45,987 nucleotides of DNA from Deltaproteobacteria bacterium Ga0077550 (GCA_001464385.1 LNFB01000172.1:1-45987), one strand, 5' to 3'. Positions 8,224 through 16,765 are shown, counted from the stretch's first letter. Notes: a model not told the origin generated them from the sequence alone. Program-made: numbers and translations.

Positions 8224-8328
8224 TGTCAATGGATCGGCCCGGACGGGCCACCAGGGTGTGAAATTTCGATGAGAAGGCCAGCCCGTCGGTGCGCGGTGCC
8301 GCCGCAGGGTTCACACTGCGAAGCGGCG

Positions 8329-9783
8329 ATGAGCGACGCGCGACCCGAGGGCCCGAGCGACGGCCCACCGAAAGCGCGCTTTCGGCTGCGCCGATCGGGC
8401 CGCCGGCGGCGCGCGCTGCTGGTGAAGCCGCCGTGGATCGACGCGCTCGAGCAGCGCATCGCCCGGTGGATGCCGGTGCATCCCAACGTGCTGTCGTCGC
8501 TGAAGCTCGTGCTGGTGCTGCCACCGCTGGTGCTCGCGCTGCGGCAGGTCGACGTGCTCCCGTTCTCGACCGCGCTCACGGTGGCGCTGGTCATCGCGTT
8601 CTTCACCCTCGACGCCCTCGACGGCATCGTCGCCCGCCACCGGGGCCTCGCGACGCCGTTCGGCCGCATCTTCGATCGCCTGACGGACTACCCGCTCTTG
8701 GTGGTGGTCTCGTACCTCAACGCCGATGTGCTGCCGGCGTGGCTGCTGGTCACGAAGGTCGGCCTCGATCTGATGTTGCTGGCGTTGTACGCGACCGGCC
8801 GCGGCTCGACCGAGAACCGCCTGCGCACCGCGCTGTCGTACTCGACGCTGCTGGCGCTGCTGCTGCTCAGCCAGGGCTGGGCCCCGCGGATCCTGACGCC
8901 GCGCTCGGTCGAGGCCCTGCTGGGCATCAACATCGCGTTCTCGACCGCGATCGCGCTGCACGGCGTCGGGCTGCTGCGCAAGCGGTTCATCGCCGACGTG
9001 CTGTCGGCGTGCAACCTGCTGTGCGGCGTCGGTGCGATCGCGTTCGCGACCCAGGGCCGGTTCGAGACCAGCCTGCTGCTCGTGGTGCTCGGCGCCGCCT
9101 TCGATGGCTTCGACGGCGCCGCGGCGCGTCGCTTCGGCGGCACCCGCTTCGGGGTCTACTCCGACGACATCGCCGACGGCATGAACTACGGCATCGCGCC
9201 CGGCGTCGCGCTGTACTTCGCGCTGGGCGGCGGGCTGGCCGGCCTGGTGATCGGCATCTTCTACGCGACGTTCACCCTGGCGCGGCTGGTGTTCTTCACC
9301 CTCGACAAGGCGTCGAGCGATCCGAACTACTTCAGCGGCGTGCCGAGCCCGGCGGGCGGGCTCATCACGATGTCGTCGATCCTCGTGTTCGCCGGCGAGC
9401 CCGCGCTCATCGGGCTGATGGTCGGCATCGCATGCGCGCAGATGGTGTCGTTCTCGACCCACTACCGGCACCTCGGCCGCGCGCTCGCCCACAACCGTCG
9501 CGCGCTGGTCGGCGCGCCGGTGTACGCGGTCGCGCTGCTGATCGGCCTGCGGATCTGGGGCCCGCGGGCGGCCGCCGCGACCATCCTGGTGCCCATCCTC
9601 GTGTACGGCTTCCTGCCCACGGTGCTGATGTTCCGCCGCGTGCTCGCGGTGCGTCGCGCCGCGCGGTCGCGGCAGCCCGAGGTGTTGGGCGCCGACGAAC
9701 TCGAGGACGACGACGACGAGCCGGTGTCCGCGCCCGCGCCGGTCGAGGATGCGGTCCCCGGCGCGGCTGGCCCGCGGGCGTGA
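8329..9783 (+). CDS. Tandem CDP-alcohol phosphatidyltransferase (two catalytic domains in one chain)
   Basis: A polytopic membrane protein of 484 residues from ATG 8329 (ATG 8269 is an upstream alternative). It carries two CDP-alcohol phosphotransferase signatures. The first, D98-G99-x2-A102-R103-x8-G112-x3-D116-x3-D120, is canonical. The second, D262-G263-x2-A266-R267-x7-G275-x3-D279-x3-D283, has a spacer one residue short and is followed by MNYGIAPG, like phosphatidylserine synthase. Each half has its own hydrophobic helices. Such enzymes move a phosphatidyl or phosphoalcohol group between a CDP-linked donor and an alcohol in phospholipid synthesis. The C-terminus is acidic (DELEDDDDE). It ends 3 bases from a convergent gene. 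Confidence 0.85.
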   Translation: MSDARPEGPSDGPPKARFRLRRSGRRRRALLVKPPWIDALEQRIARWMPVHPNVLSSLKLVLVLPPLVLALRQVDVLPFSTALTVALVIAFFTLDALDGIVARHRGLATPFGRIFDRLTDYPLLVVVSYLNADVLPAWLLVTKVGLDLMLLALYATGRGSTENRLRTALSYSTLLALLLLSQGWAPRILTPRSVEALLGINIAFSTAIALHGVGLLRKRFIADVLSACNLLCGVGAIAFATQGRFETSLLLVVLGAAFDGFDGAAARRFGGTRFGVYSDDIADGMNYGIAPGVALYFALGGGLAGLVIGIFYATFTLARLVFFTLDKASSDPNYFSGVPSPAGGLITMSSILVFAGEPALIGLMVGIACAQMVSFSTHYRHLGRALAHNRRALVGAPVYAVALLIGLRIWGPRAAAATILVPILVYGFLPTVLMFRRVLAVRRAARSRQPEVLGADELEDDDDEPVSAPAPVEDAVPGAAGPRA

Positions 9784-9786
9784 GCG

Positions 9787-10728
9787 TCACCGCGGGGTCG
9801 AGGGTGATGGACTCGTCGCCTTCGCGGGGGCCGGCGTGGGCCCGAGCGGCGCCTCCTCGACCGGAGCTGCGGGCACGACGTAGGGCTCGAAGCGGACCCG
9901 CGAGCGTCGGCGGCCGTTCATGTCCGCGAGTTCGGCCGCGGTGAACGGATCCTTGCCGTCGGCCGGGACGTGGGCGCGGATCCACGACTCGATGCGCCGG
10001 CGTGCACGGTCGCCGACCCGCCCGCGCGCGCGCTCCTCGGGGCTCACGTCGGCGTCGGCGCCCCCATCAGAACCCAGTGGCACCTCGGCGCAGTCGTCCC
10101 AGCGCTGGAAGATCTTCTCGCGGCGCACGGACGCCGGGGTGTCGGCGGCGTTCCAGATCGTCCGCAGATCCGACTCGAGCGAGACCAGCGCGGCGCGCTC
10201 GGTGCTGCGGCGGTGATCGGCGGCGAGCTTGGCCCGCAGCGTCGCGGTCGCGTCGAGGAAGCGCTGCTTCGCCCCGGCGCGGCGCGACACCGCCGCGAGA
10301 TCGGAGACACCCGCGATGCGACCGCCCGCCTGCAGCATGATCGGCGGCGGGCCGTAGGGCCCGTTCTTCACCAGCGGATCGTCGCCGAGGCTGCCGAGAT
10401 CCTGCGGCCGCACCAGCGTGTTCGACGGCATCGTCGGGTCGGGCACGTTCGGCGTCCTGCCGGTGAGGTCGAAGCCGAACAGCTTCACCGATCCGCCGCC
10501 CACGACATGATCGCGGAAGGTGACGCGGCCGTCGGCGTGGATCGTCGCGCTGAAGCCGGCGCGACGGTTGGTGTGCTCGTAGCCGCCGTCGCCGCGCCGG
10601 ATGAGCTGTTGCATCACACCGCCGGACGATTCGCCGACACCGGCATCGAGCCGAGGCGCGGGCGGTCCGAGCACCACCCACGCGAGCAGCCACGGGGCAG
10701 ACCAGGGCACAGACCATGGCGCGATCAT
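9787..10728 (-). CDS. Secreted hypothetical protein
   Basis: A 313-residue protein from ATG 10728. The hydrophobic N-terminus (PWSAPWLLAWVVLG) looks like a signal peptide. A central segment, GFSATIHADGRVTFRD, and a later charged helix-rich segment with two cysteines (WDDCAEVP) and many Arg/Glu follow; the end is Pro/Ala-rich. I recognise no catalytic motif or named family. It is divergent from the methyltransferase gene and convergent with the phosphatidyltransferase gene. Codon use matches its neighbours. Confidence 0.7.
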   Translation of the reverse strand: MIAPWSVPWSAPWLLAWVVLGPPAPRLDAGVGESSGGVMQQLIRRGDGGYEHTNRRAGFSATIHADGRVTFRDHVVGGGSVKLFGFDLTGRTPNVPDPTMPSNTLVRPQDLGSLGDDPLVKNGPYGPPPIMLQAGGRIAGVSDLAAVSRRAGAKQRFLDATATLRAKLAADHRRSTERAALVSLESDLRTIWNAADTPASVRREKIFQRWDDCAEVPLGSDGGADADVSPEERARGRVGDRARRRIESWIRAHVPADGKDPFTAAELADMNGRRRSRVRFEPYVVPAAPVEEAPLGPTPAPAKATSPSPSTPR

Positions 10729-10848
10729 CGACGCCCCATCGTAGGCCGGTCGCGCCTCCGCGCCAGTGCGGTTGCGCAAGGTGGCGAAGTTTGCCGGCGC
10801 CGCGGCCCTTGGCGTGGGGATCGCGAGCCTGTAGAACCTCCCGACGCC

Positions 10849-12054
10849 GTGCCGACCCCTCCTCCCGCGCAAGCGCCCAAGCGACGCCAAGCCCTGTCGC
10901 AGACCTCCGGGGCGATCACCACCCGCGGGGACGCGGAGGTCGCCGCCGATCTCGCGGCGGTGATGGCCGAGGCCGGGGGCGAGGCGCCGGATCGTTGGAC
11001 CCACGGCTTCCACGTCTACCCGGCGCGCATGCACCCGGCGATCGCCCGCGCAGCGTGTGCGCGCTGGGTCCAGCCCGGCATGACGGTGCTCGATCCGTTC
11101 TGCGGCAGCGGGACGGTCACGCTCGAGGCCATGGCCCGGGGCGCGCGCGTGATCGGGGCCGACCTCAACCCGCTGGCGATCCGCCTGGCCAAGCTCAAGT
11201 GCACGCGCCTCGACGCGGCGCGCCGCGAGTCGCTCGGCCAGCGGGTCGACGCGCTGACCGCCGAGGTGCTCGCTTCGGTGCGCGCGCGCGTGGAGGTCCT
11301 CGCCCCGCTCAACGCGCCCGAGCGGTCGTTCTACGAGCCCCATGTGCTGCGCGAGCTCGCGGTGTTGCACCGCGACATCATCGCGATCCAGCACAAGGGC
11401 GATCGCGAGGTGTTGACGATGGTGTTCTCCGCGATCGTCGGCAAGTTCTCGCGCCAGCGCGCAGACACCCGCGAAGAGGCCGTCGAGAAGCACATCGGCA
11501 AGGGCGTGCCGACGCGCTTCTTCGGCCGCAAGGCCCACGAGCTGATCGAGCGGTTCGCGGCCCTCGACACCGAGCTGCCCTACAAGGTGAAGAACCCCAA
11601 GTGGCTCGAGTGCGACGTCCGCGAGCTCGACCGCTACGTCGAGCCGGGGTCGGTCGACCTCGTGCTGACGTCGCCGCCGTACGTCGGGACGTACGACTAC
11701 GTCGATCACCACGCACGGCGCTGGGCGTGGCTCGGGCTGCAGCCGCGACGGCTGCGTCGGGGCGAGCTCGGGGCCCGGCGCGACTATGCGGCCGAGGGCT
11801 CGCGCGCCCGCTGGGATCGCGAGCTCGGCGGCGTGCTGGCGGAGCTCAGCAAGATGCTCGCCCACGGGGCGTGGATGCTGTGGCTCGTCGGCGACGGCGA
11901 GATCGCGGGGCGGCGCCTCGACGCCGCGACGCACCTCGCCGAGCTCGCGCCGGCGGCCGGCCTCAAGGTCATCGCCAGCGCGGCGCAGGGGCGCACCGAT
12001 TGGCGCGGCGGTCCGTCGCGGGCCGAGCACCTGGTCGCGATGCGCCGGATCTGA
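10849..12054 (+). CDS. Orphan DNA methyltransferase, N4/N6 amino class
   Basis: About 401 residues from GTG 10849; ATG 10961 is a shorter alternative. The AdoMet-binding motif LDPFCGSGTVTLEA (D82-T88 core) precedes the catalytic TSPPYVGTYDYVDHH (SPPY at 275-278), the order FxGxG then SPPY. A long helical insertion of about 150 residues lies between them. The family methylates the exocyclic amine of adenine or cytosine in DNA. There is no restriction endonuclease or specificity gene nearby, so it would act as a solitary methylase, perhaps in regulation. RNA methylation cannot be excluded. Confidence 0.75.
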   Translation: MPTPPPAQAPKRRQALSQTSGAITTRGDAEVAADLAAVMAEAGGEAPDRWTHGFHVYPARMHPAIARAACARWVQPGMTVLDPFCGSGTVTLEAMARGARVIGADLNPLAIRLAKLKCTRLDAARRESLGQRVDALTAEVLASVRARVEVLAPLNAPERSFYEPHVLRELAVLHRDIIAIQHKGDREVLTMVFSAIVGKFSRQRADTREEAVEKHIGKGVPTRFFGRKAHELIERFAALDTELPYKVKNPKWLECDVRELDRYVEPGSVDLVLTSPPYVGTYDYVDHHARRWAWLGLQPRRLRRGELGARRDYAAEGSRARWDRELGGVLAELSKMLAHGAWMLWLVGDGEIAGRRLDAATHLAELAPAAGLKVIASAAQGRTDWRGGPSRAEHLVAMRRI

Positions 12055-12062
12055 CGCGCCCG

Positions 12063-13793
12063 CTACACCAGCTCGAGCAGCCAGCGGCGGCGCTTGGGGT
12101 CGTGCTGGGCGAGCCGCACACCCACGACGTCGCCCAGGGAGCAATCGATCGTGCGATCGCCGACCCGCACGCGCGCGATCGGGCTGCCGCCGGAGAACGC
12201 GTCGTCGTAGACCTTCACGTCGACCGCGGGCTGATCGAGCCGCACGTACAGGCGGCGATCCGCGACGCCCATCACCGTGCCGCGGCGAACCGGTCGCGCG
12301 TCGCGGGGGAGGGCGGCGTCGCGGGCGAACATGCGATCGAGCACCAGCAGGTTCGCGCCGTGGGTCAGCGAGCGCTGGCGCTCCTTGGCGCGGTTGGCCG
12401 CCTCGATCACCTGCGCGCGCAGGTGGTCGTCGTCGGCGCCCGCGGGCGCGCGGCGCAGGGCCTCCCACGCCTCCTTGTGCACGTACACGCCGACGATCTC
12501 CCGCATCGGCGCCGAGAACCGCGCGTAGACGTCGGCCCCGATCCCGAAGTGCGGCCCGGGCTCGGCGCTGAACGTCGAGCGGACGTTGACGAGCATCGCC
12601 TGCCGCGACAGGGCCCGGCCGACCGCGCCCTGGTCACCCTGGCGCGGCAGCCGGGCGAGGTAGTCGGCGAGGCTCTCGCGATCGGGGTCCCAGCGCAGCG
12701 CCGGCACGCCGTGGTGCGCGACGACGGCGTCGATGATCGCGACCAGCTCGGCGATGCGGTCGGGCTGCGGCGAGGCGTGGACGCGGTACACCGGCTGAAC
12801 GAGGTCGCGATCGCGGGCCCCCTCGCGCAGCAGCCGGGCGCCCTCGATGTTGCACATCAGCGAGAGCTGCTCGCCATAGCGCTCGACCTCGTCGCGCAGC
12901 TCGGAGAACACGATGAAGTCCATGCCCTCGCCGCCGTCGAGGGTGACGCGGATCTCCTCGTGGTGATGCCGCACGAGGTCGCGCTCGGCGTCGGCGCGGA
13001 TGCGGGCGTCACCGACGGCGTGGAGACGTCGCAGGCTCGCGGCGACGTGGTCGTCGTCGATGCCGTGGCCGTCGCGCCCGTCGAGGAGCGCCTGCACCTG
13101 GGCGAACGTCAGCTGGGCGCGGCTGCGGATCTTCACCCGCTCGAAGTCGGTGTGCGTGCACTCGCCGGCGGGGTTGACCCGCATCGAGAACAGCAGCGCG
13201 CGCCGATCGACGCGCGGGTTGAGCGAGACCACGCCCTCGCTGAGCGTGCGCGGCAGCATCGGCACCGACAGCCCCGGCAGGTAGAAGCTCGCGCCGCGGC
13301 GCAACGCCTCGTCGAACAGCGCGGTGCCGGGTCGCACGTACCAGGCTGCGTCGGCGATCGCGTAGTGGACGATGAAGTCGTCGCCGTCCGCGGCGACGTA
13401 CAGCGCCTGATCGAGGTCGCGGGTGCCGGGGCCGTCGACGGTGACGAACGGCCACGCCGTGCGGTCGACGAGCTCGGGATCGTCGAGGCCCGGATCGTCG
13501 AGGATGGCCCGGGTCTCGCGCTCGACGTCGTCGGGGTGGGCCGGATCGAGGCCCTGCTCGCGCACCAGCGCCAGCAGGGCCGCGCGCGCGCTGCCGGGGG
13601 ACGCGATGACCTCGAGCCGCGGCGGCGCGGCGCCGTCGGGGTCGCACCAGCACTCGACCCACGTGCCCGCGGCGAGCGGGGCGACGAGGGGCACCACCGT
13701 CGCGTCGCCCTCGGCGAAGGCGTCGCGCAGCACACCTGGGCGCCCGCCGTCGCCGCCTTGGACCTCGCCGACGAAGTGGGTGCGTGCACCCAT
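12063..13793 (-). CDS. RNB-domain exoribonuclease (RNase II/R family)
   Basis: A 576-residue protein, shorter than E. coli RNase II or RNase R. The catalytic stretch VDGPGTRDLDQAL gives D120, D126 and D128, with Gln129 where RNase II has its fourth Asp. LPMLPRTLSEGVVSLNP-like sequence (about 190-210) and the RYSAPMR-type segment (YARFSAPMREIVG) are typical RNB blocks. Such enzymes degrade RNA 3'-5' with Mg2+. The DLDQ variant also occurs in other RNB subfamilies, so loss of activity should not be assumed. It is followed upstream by the DsbA-like gene on the same strand with a 4-base gap. Confidence 0.85.
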   Translation of the reverse strand: MGARTHFVGEVQGGDGGRPGVLRDAFAEGDATVVPLVAPLAAGTWVECWCDPDGAAPPRLEVIASPGSARAALLALVREQGLDPAHPDDVERETRAILDDPGLDDPELVDRTAWPFVTVDGPGTRDLDQALYVAADGDDFIVHYAIADAAWYVRPGTALFDEALRRGASFYLPGLSVPMLPRTLSEGVVSLNPRVDRRALLFSMRVNPAGECTHTDFERVKIRSRAQLTFAQVQALLDGRDGHGIDDDHVAASLRRLHAVGDARIRADAERDLVRHHHEEIRVTLDGGEGMDFIVFSELRDEVERYGEQLSLMCNIEGARLLREGARDRDLVQPVYRVHASPQPDRIAELVAIIDAVVAHHGVPALRWDPDRESLADYLARLPRQGDQGAVGRALSRQAMLVNVRSTFSAEPGPHFGIGADVYARFSAPMREIVGVYVHKEAWEALRRAPAGADDDHLRAQVIEAANRAKERQRSLTHGANLLVLDRMFARDAALPRDARPVRRGTVMGVADRRLYVRLDQPAVDVKVYDDAFSGGSPIARVRVGDRTIDCSLGDVVGVRLAQHDPKRRRWLLELV

Positions 13794-13797
13794 CGCG

Positions 13798-15000
13798 TCA
13801 GCCTGCGCGCTGCAGCTCGGCCTCGATCGCGGCGCCGAGCTGGCCGGGGCCGCCCTCGAACGCGCGACCGTTGATGAAGAAGTTCGGCGTGCCGCTGACG
13901 CCGGCCTCGGTGGCGACGCGCATGTCGGCGTCGACCTCCTTGGCGGCCTTGCCCGACTTCATGCACGCGTCGAGGGCGTCGAGGTCCATGCCCGCGGTCT
14001 CGGCCGCGGCGCGCAGGGCCTCGGGGCCCAGGCCGCTGGTCGACGCGAACACGGCGTCGTGGAAGCCCCAGAACTTGTCCTGCGCCACGGCGCACTGCGC
14101 CATCTCGGCGGCCGGTCGCGCGCTCGGGTGGAAGCTGAGCGGGAAGTGGCGGTAGCTGAAGCGCACGCGATCGCCGTAGCGCTCCTTGAGCCCGGTGACC
14201 GCGGTCGCGGCCCGCGAGCAGTACGGGCACTCGAAGTCCGAGAACTCGACGACGTGGACCTTGGCGTCGCGCGGACCGAAGCCGGCCGTGGTGTCCTCGT
14301 CGTGCAGGTCGAGCGGCGGCGCGGCCACGTCGGGCAGCATCCGTTCGATCGCCGCGCCCTCGCGCAGGCCGCCGAGGAGCGCCCCGATCGCGCGCTGGGT
14401 CGGCTCCTCGGTCATCGCGTTGATCACCTGATCGCGGACCTTGTCGAGCGGCGGTGCGGCGTCGGTCTTGTTGGCGTCGTAGAACGCCTGGATCTCCTCG
14501 TCCGTCGGCGGCTTCACCTGCTTGGCGATCTCGGCCTGCAGCCAGGCGCCGCCGCCACCCTCGAAGCCGGCCTTGGCGGCGGCGGCGTCGAGCAGGCGAT
14601 CGTCGATCGCGTTGTCGAGCGCCTGCTTGCGCAGGCTCGCCACCTGATCGCAGTAGGTGCGCAGGGCGGCGGCCTCGGACTTGGCGAGGTCGGGGCCGAG
14701 ATCGGAGGCGAGGAGCTGCTTGTCGCCGAGCTTGGCGACGACGGCCCCCGGGTCGAGCACGAAGCGCGCGGCCTCGCAGTTGGCCGCGCCGGCGCCCGCG
14801 GCCGCGGGCGTGGTCGGGGTGGTCGGCTTCGGCGCGGCGGCGACCGGCGGCGTCACGGGCTCGGGCGCGGCGTCGAAGGTCGGCTTGCCGCCCGCGGCGG
14901 CGCCCCGCCCCGGCGGCGGACTCGCGGCCTGTGACGTGCACGCGAGGGGGGACAGGCACACGGCCAAGGCGACCAGCAGGAACGAGCTTCTTCGCGACAT
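13798..15000 (-). CDS. SurA-like N-domain plus DsbA-like thioredoxin lipoprotein
   Basis: A 400-residue lipoprotein with a lipobox ending LACT (Cys21). A Pro/Ala linker leads to a helical SurA_N-like segment (about 85-215: LGDKQLLASDLG, LDNAIDDRLLDAAA). A DsbA/thioredoxin domain follows, with the redox motif CPYC at 258-261 and a cis-Pro loop GTPNFFINGRAF. It would act outside the inner membrane in disulfide exchange or folding of exported proteins, with the SurA-like part binding unfolded clients. It lies 4 bases before the RNase gene on the same strand, probably cotranscribed. Confidence 0.85.
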   Translation of the reverse strand: MSRRSSFLLVALAVCLSPLACTSQAASPPPGRGAAAGGKPTFDAAPEPVTPPVAAAPKPTTPTTPAAAGAGAANCEAARFVLDPGAVVAKLGDKQLLASDLGPDLAKSEAAALRTYCDQVASLRKQALDNAIDDRLLDAAAAKAGFEGGGGAWLQAEIAKQVKPPTDEEIQAFYDANKTDAAPPLDKVRDQVINAMTEEPTQRAIGALLGGLREGAAIERMLPDVAAPPLDLHDEDTTAGFGPRDAKVHVVEFSDFECPYCSRAATAVTGLKERYGDRVRFSYRHFPLSFHPSARPAAEMAQCAVAQDKFWGFHDAVFASTSGLGPEALRAAAETAGMDLDALDACMKSGKAAKEVDADMRVATEAGVSGTPNFFINGRAFEGGPGQLGAAIEAELQRAG

Positions 15001-15048
15001 CGGTTGGCCGCAAGCATGCGCTGGGCCGTGGCGTCCATCAAGCGCGAT

Positions 15049-15993
15049 TCAACCCACGGGCGTGTAGGGCTCGCACATCGTCTCGTCGATCGCGCCGGTG
15101 ATCGCGGCCGACAGCGACAGCTGCCCGGCCAGCACGAGATCGAGGTCGAACACGCTGCCGTCCGTCGCCTCGGGGATGGGCGTCTTGCCCTGGTAGGGCG
15201 TCGACCAGCCCGGCGTCACGTCCTCGCACTCGCAGCTGCCGCCGATCTGCGACGCGAACGAGAACGTGCGGATGCTCCCCTGCTGGAGTGCGTCGACCAC
15301 CTCGTCGTAGCCGTGGGCGATGGCCACGCCGTTGGCGTTGGTCGGCCCGTCCCAGAAGGTGTCGTCGGTGGTGTGGATGATCATCCGCAGGGTTTCGTCC
15401 CCCGCGGATCGCCACTGGAACCCAGCGCCGGCGATGTACAGCGCGTCGAGGCTGTTCTCGGGCCAGGTGCTGTTGTCGTTGCCGCCGCCGACCTGCTGGT
15501 TGGTCGAGGTGAACGAGCTCCACTGCATGAAGTCGGCGCGCAGCGTCTCGACGTCGGGGTAGGGGGCGCCGCTGTTGAGGATCACGGCGTCGTCGACGAA
15601 CACGACCAGGCCGTAGTGCGGCGGATTGGGCAACCCGAGCGCCGCGATGGTCTCGTCGACGACGAGGATGTCGTCGGCGAGCGTCGACAGGATGGGGCCC
15701 ATCGACGTCGAGACGTCCATGACGAACACGATGTCGATGTCCTGCTGGCAGTCGTCGGTGCCGTCGACGTCGCCCTCGGTGGCGTTGGTGCCGACGCCGA
15801 TGTCGAGCTTGTTCGTGCCGCCCGAGCTGTCGGCGACGCCGGTGTCGGTGCCGTCCGTCGTGGCCGCGGTGGCGCTCGCGTCGGTCACCGTGATCGTGGT
15901 CGCCGTGTCGTCCGCGTCGCGCTGCTCACCGCACGCGGCCAGCCCCGGGACGAGGTACCACCATCCACCGATCCATCGTCGTCTGCGCTGCAT
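15049..15993 (-). CDS. vWA-domain lipoprotein
   Basis: A 314-residue protein with an N-terminal hydrophobic segment and lipobox LAAC (Cys21), then a low-complexity Thr/Asp/Gly linker to about residue 80. The von Willebrand factor A domain begins at QDIDIVFVMDVSTSM and has the metal-dependent adhesion site DVSTS (93-97). Later acidic and cysteine residues (CECED) may form a disulfide. vWA domains bind protein partners through a divalent metal; the ligand is unknown. Surface-exposed vWA lipoproteins are numerous in myxobacteria. It lies 48 bases upstream of the DsbA-like gene on the same strand. Confidence 0.8.
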   Translation of the reverse strand: MQRRRRWIGGWWYLVPGLAACGEQRDADDTATTITVTDASATAATTDGTDTGVADSSGGTNKLDIGVGTNATEGDVDGTDDCQQDIDIVFVMDVSTSMGPILSTLADDILVVDETIAALGLPNPPHYGLVVFVDDAVILNSGAPYPDVETLRADFMQWSSFTSTNQQVGGGNDNSTWPENSLDALYIAGAGFQWRSAGDETLRMIIHTTDDTFWDGPTNANGVAIAHGYDEVVDALQQGSIRTFSFASQIGGSCECEDVTPGWSTPYQGKTPIPEATDGSVFDLDLVLAGQLSLSAAITGAIDETMCEPYTPVG

Positions 15994-16053
15994 CTGCCCG
16001 ACCCCCGCGCCCGAGTGTACGCAAGCCGAGCCGCGGGAGATGCTGGCGAAACC

Positions 16054-16734
16054 TCACGGCCCGATGCCGTCGGGGTGCCGATAGGCGTCGGGCACGACAT
16101 CGAACGGCGCGCCGGACTTGTTCTTGATCACGTGATGATCGACGACGAAGGCGCCGCGAGGGTCACGCCGACGCCGAGGCTCGATGCGCATGCCCACCAG
16201 CGTGCCCAGGGAATCGGCGTGGGCGGGCTTCTCGGTGAGCAGGACGACGCGGGCGTCGTGTTGGCGGGCGAGCCCGAGCATGCGTCCGAGCCACGCGGAG
16301 ATCGCCGGTGTCCCCGTGGCGTCGTCTTCGAGATCGAGGACGACCAGCCCGAAGGCACCGGAGCGCAGCAGCAGCTCGGCGGCCTTGCACATCCCCGCGC
16401 GCGCGGGGGCGGTCGCGATGTGCACGACGACGAGGGCGTCGAGATCGATGCCGGCCTCGTGGAGATCGGGCGGGAACAGCGGGCCGCCGGCGCGCTGGAT
16501 CCAGGCGGCGGTGTCGCCCTGGGCCTGCACGTGACGTAGCAAGCGGACCGCCGTGCTGGTGCGCGCCGAGCCGCCCTCGGGTGAGCCCGAGAGCGGGCCC
16601 GAACACTCGACGATGCGGCCCGGGAGCAGGCGCTCGACCAAGTTCTCGTGGGGGTTCTCGTGGGGGCTCTCGTGGGAATTCGCGGGCTCGAGCGTGTGCA
16701 GCCGCAGGGGGGTGCTGGAGCGCAGCGCGACCAT
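16054..16734 (-). CDS. imuA: ImuA-like RecA-superfamily protein of the SOS mutasome
   Basis: A 226-residue RecA-fold protein. ATG 16734 is preferred to a GTG at 16755 that lies inside the LexA-like box. RecA-like landmarks are LLPGRIVECSGPLSG, the DTAAWIQRAGGPLFPPDLHEAG segment, LDALVVVHIA and FGLVVLDLED. The P-loop is degenerate: an insertion (GSPEGGSARTS) replaces GxxxxGKT, so ATP binding is doubtful, as in other ImuA/SulA-type proteins. ImuA works with ImuB and DnaE2 in error-prone bypass. The N-terminus carries a 4-residue repeat (SHE-SPHE-NPHE). Identification rests on fold features plus the SOS promoter shared with imuB. Confidence 0.75.
   Translation of the reverse strand: MVALRSSTPLRLHTLEPANSHESPHENPHENLVERLLPGRIVECSGPLSGSPEGGSARTSTAVRLLRHVQAQGDTAAWIQRAGGPLFPPDLHEAGIDLDALVVVHIATAPARAGMCKAAELLLRSGAFGLVVLDLEDDATGTPAISAWLGRMLGLARQHDARVVLLTEKPAHADSLGTLVGMRIEPRRRRDPRGAFVVDHHVIKNKSGAPFDVVPDAYRHPDGIGP
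16643..16678. repeat. 12-bp tandem repeat inside imuA
   Basis: Three head-to-tail units: TTCTCGTGGGGG twice identically (16643-16654, 16655-16666) and a third copy CTCTCGTGGGAA (16667-16678). Because the period is 12 bases, unit gain or loss keeps frame and adds or removes four residues (consensus xPHE on the coding strand) near the ImuA N-terminus. Confidence 0.8.
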
Positions 16735-16746
16735 TCCCCGAGGGTG

Positions 16747-16763
16747 ACTGAACACAAGATCAG
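16747..16763 (-). promoter_or_regulatory. LexA-like box upstream of imuA
   Basis: On the minus strand: CTGATCTTGTGTTCAGT, 14 of 17 matches to the M. xanthus LexA-box consensus as I recall it, including the full GTTCAG half. TTGACA lies directly upstream (16764-16769), exactly as before imuB, and the ATG follows 12 bases downstream. The element abuts the stop codon of the small upstream ORF. Confidence 0.65.
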
Positions 16764-16765
16764 TG

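Noticed and set aside
12787..12800. A CTGAAC sequence (GTTCAG on the minus strand) inside the RNase gene as a third LexA box
   Set aside because: It is within a coding region and the other half of the consensus is absent.
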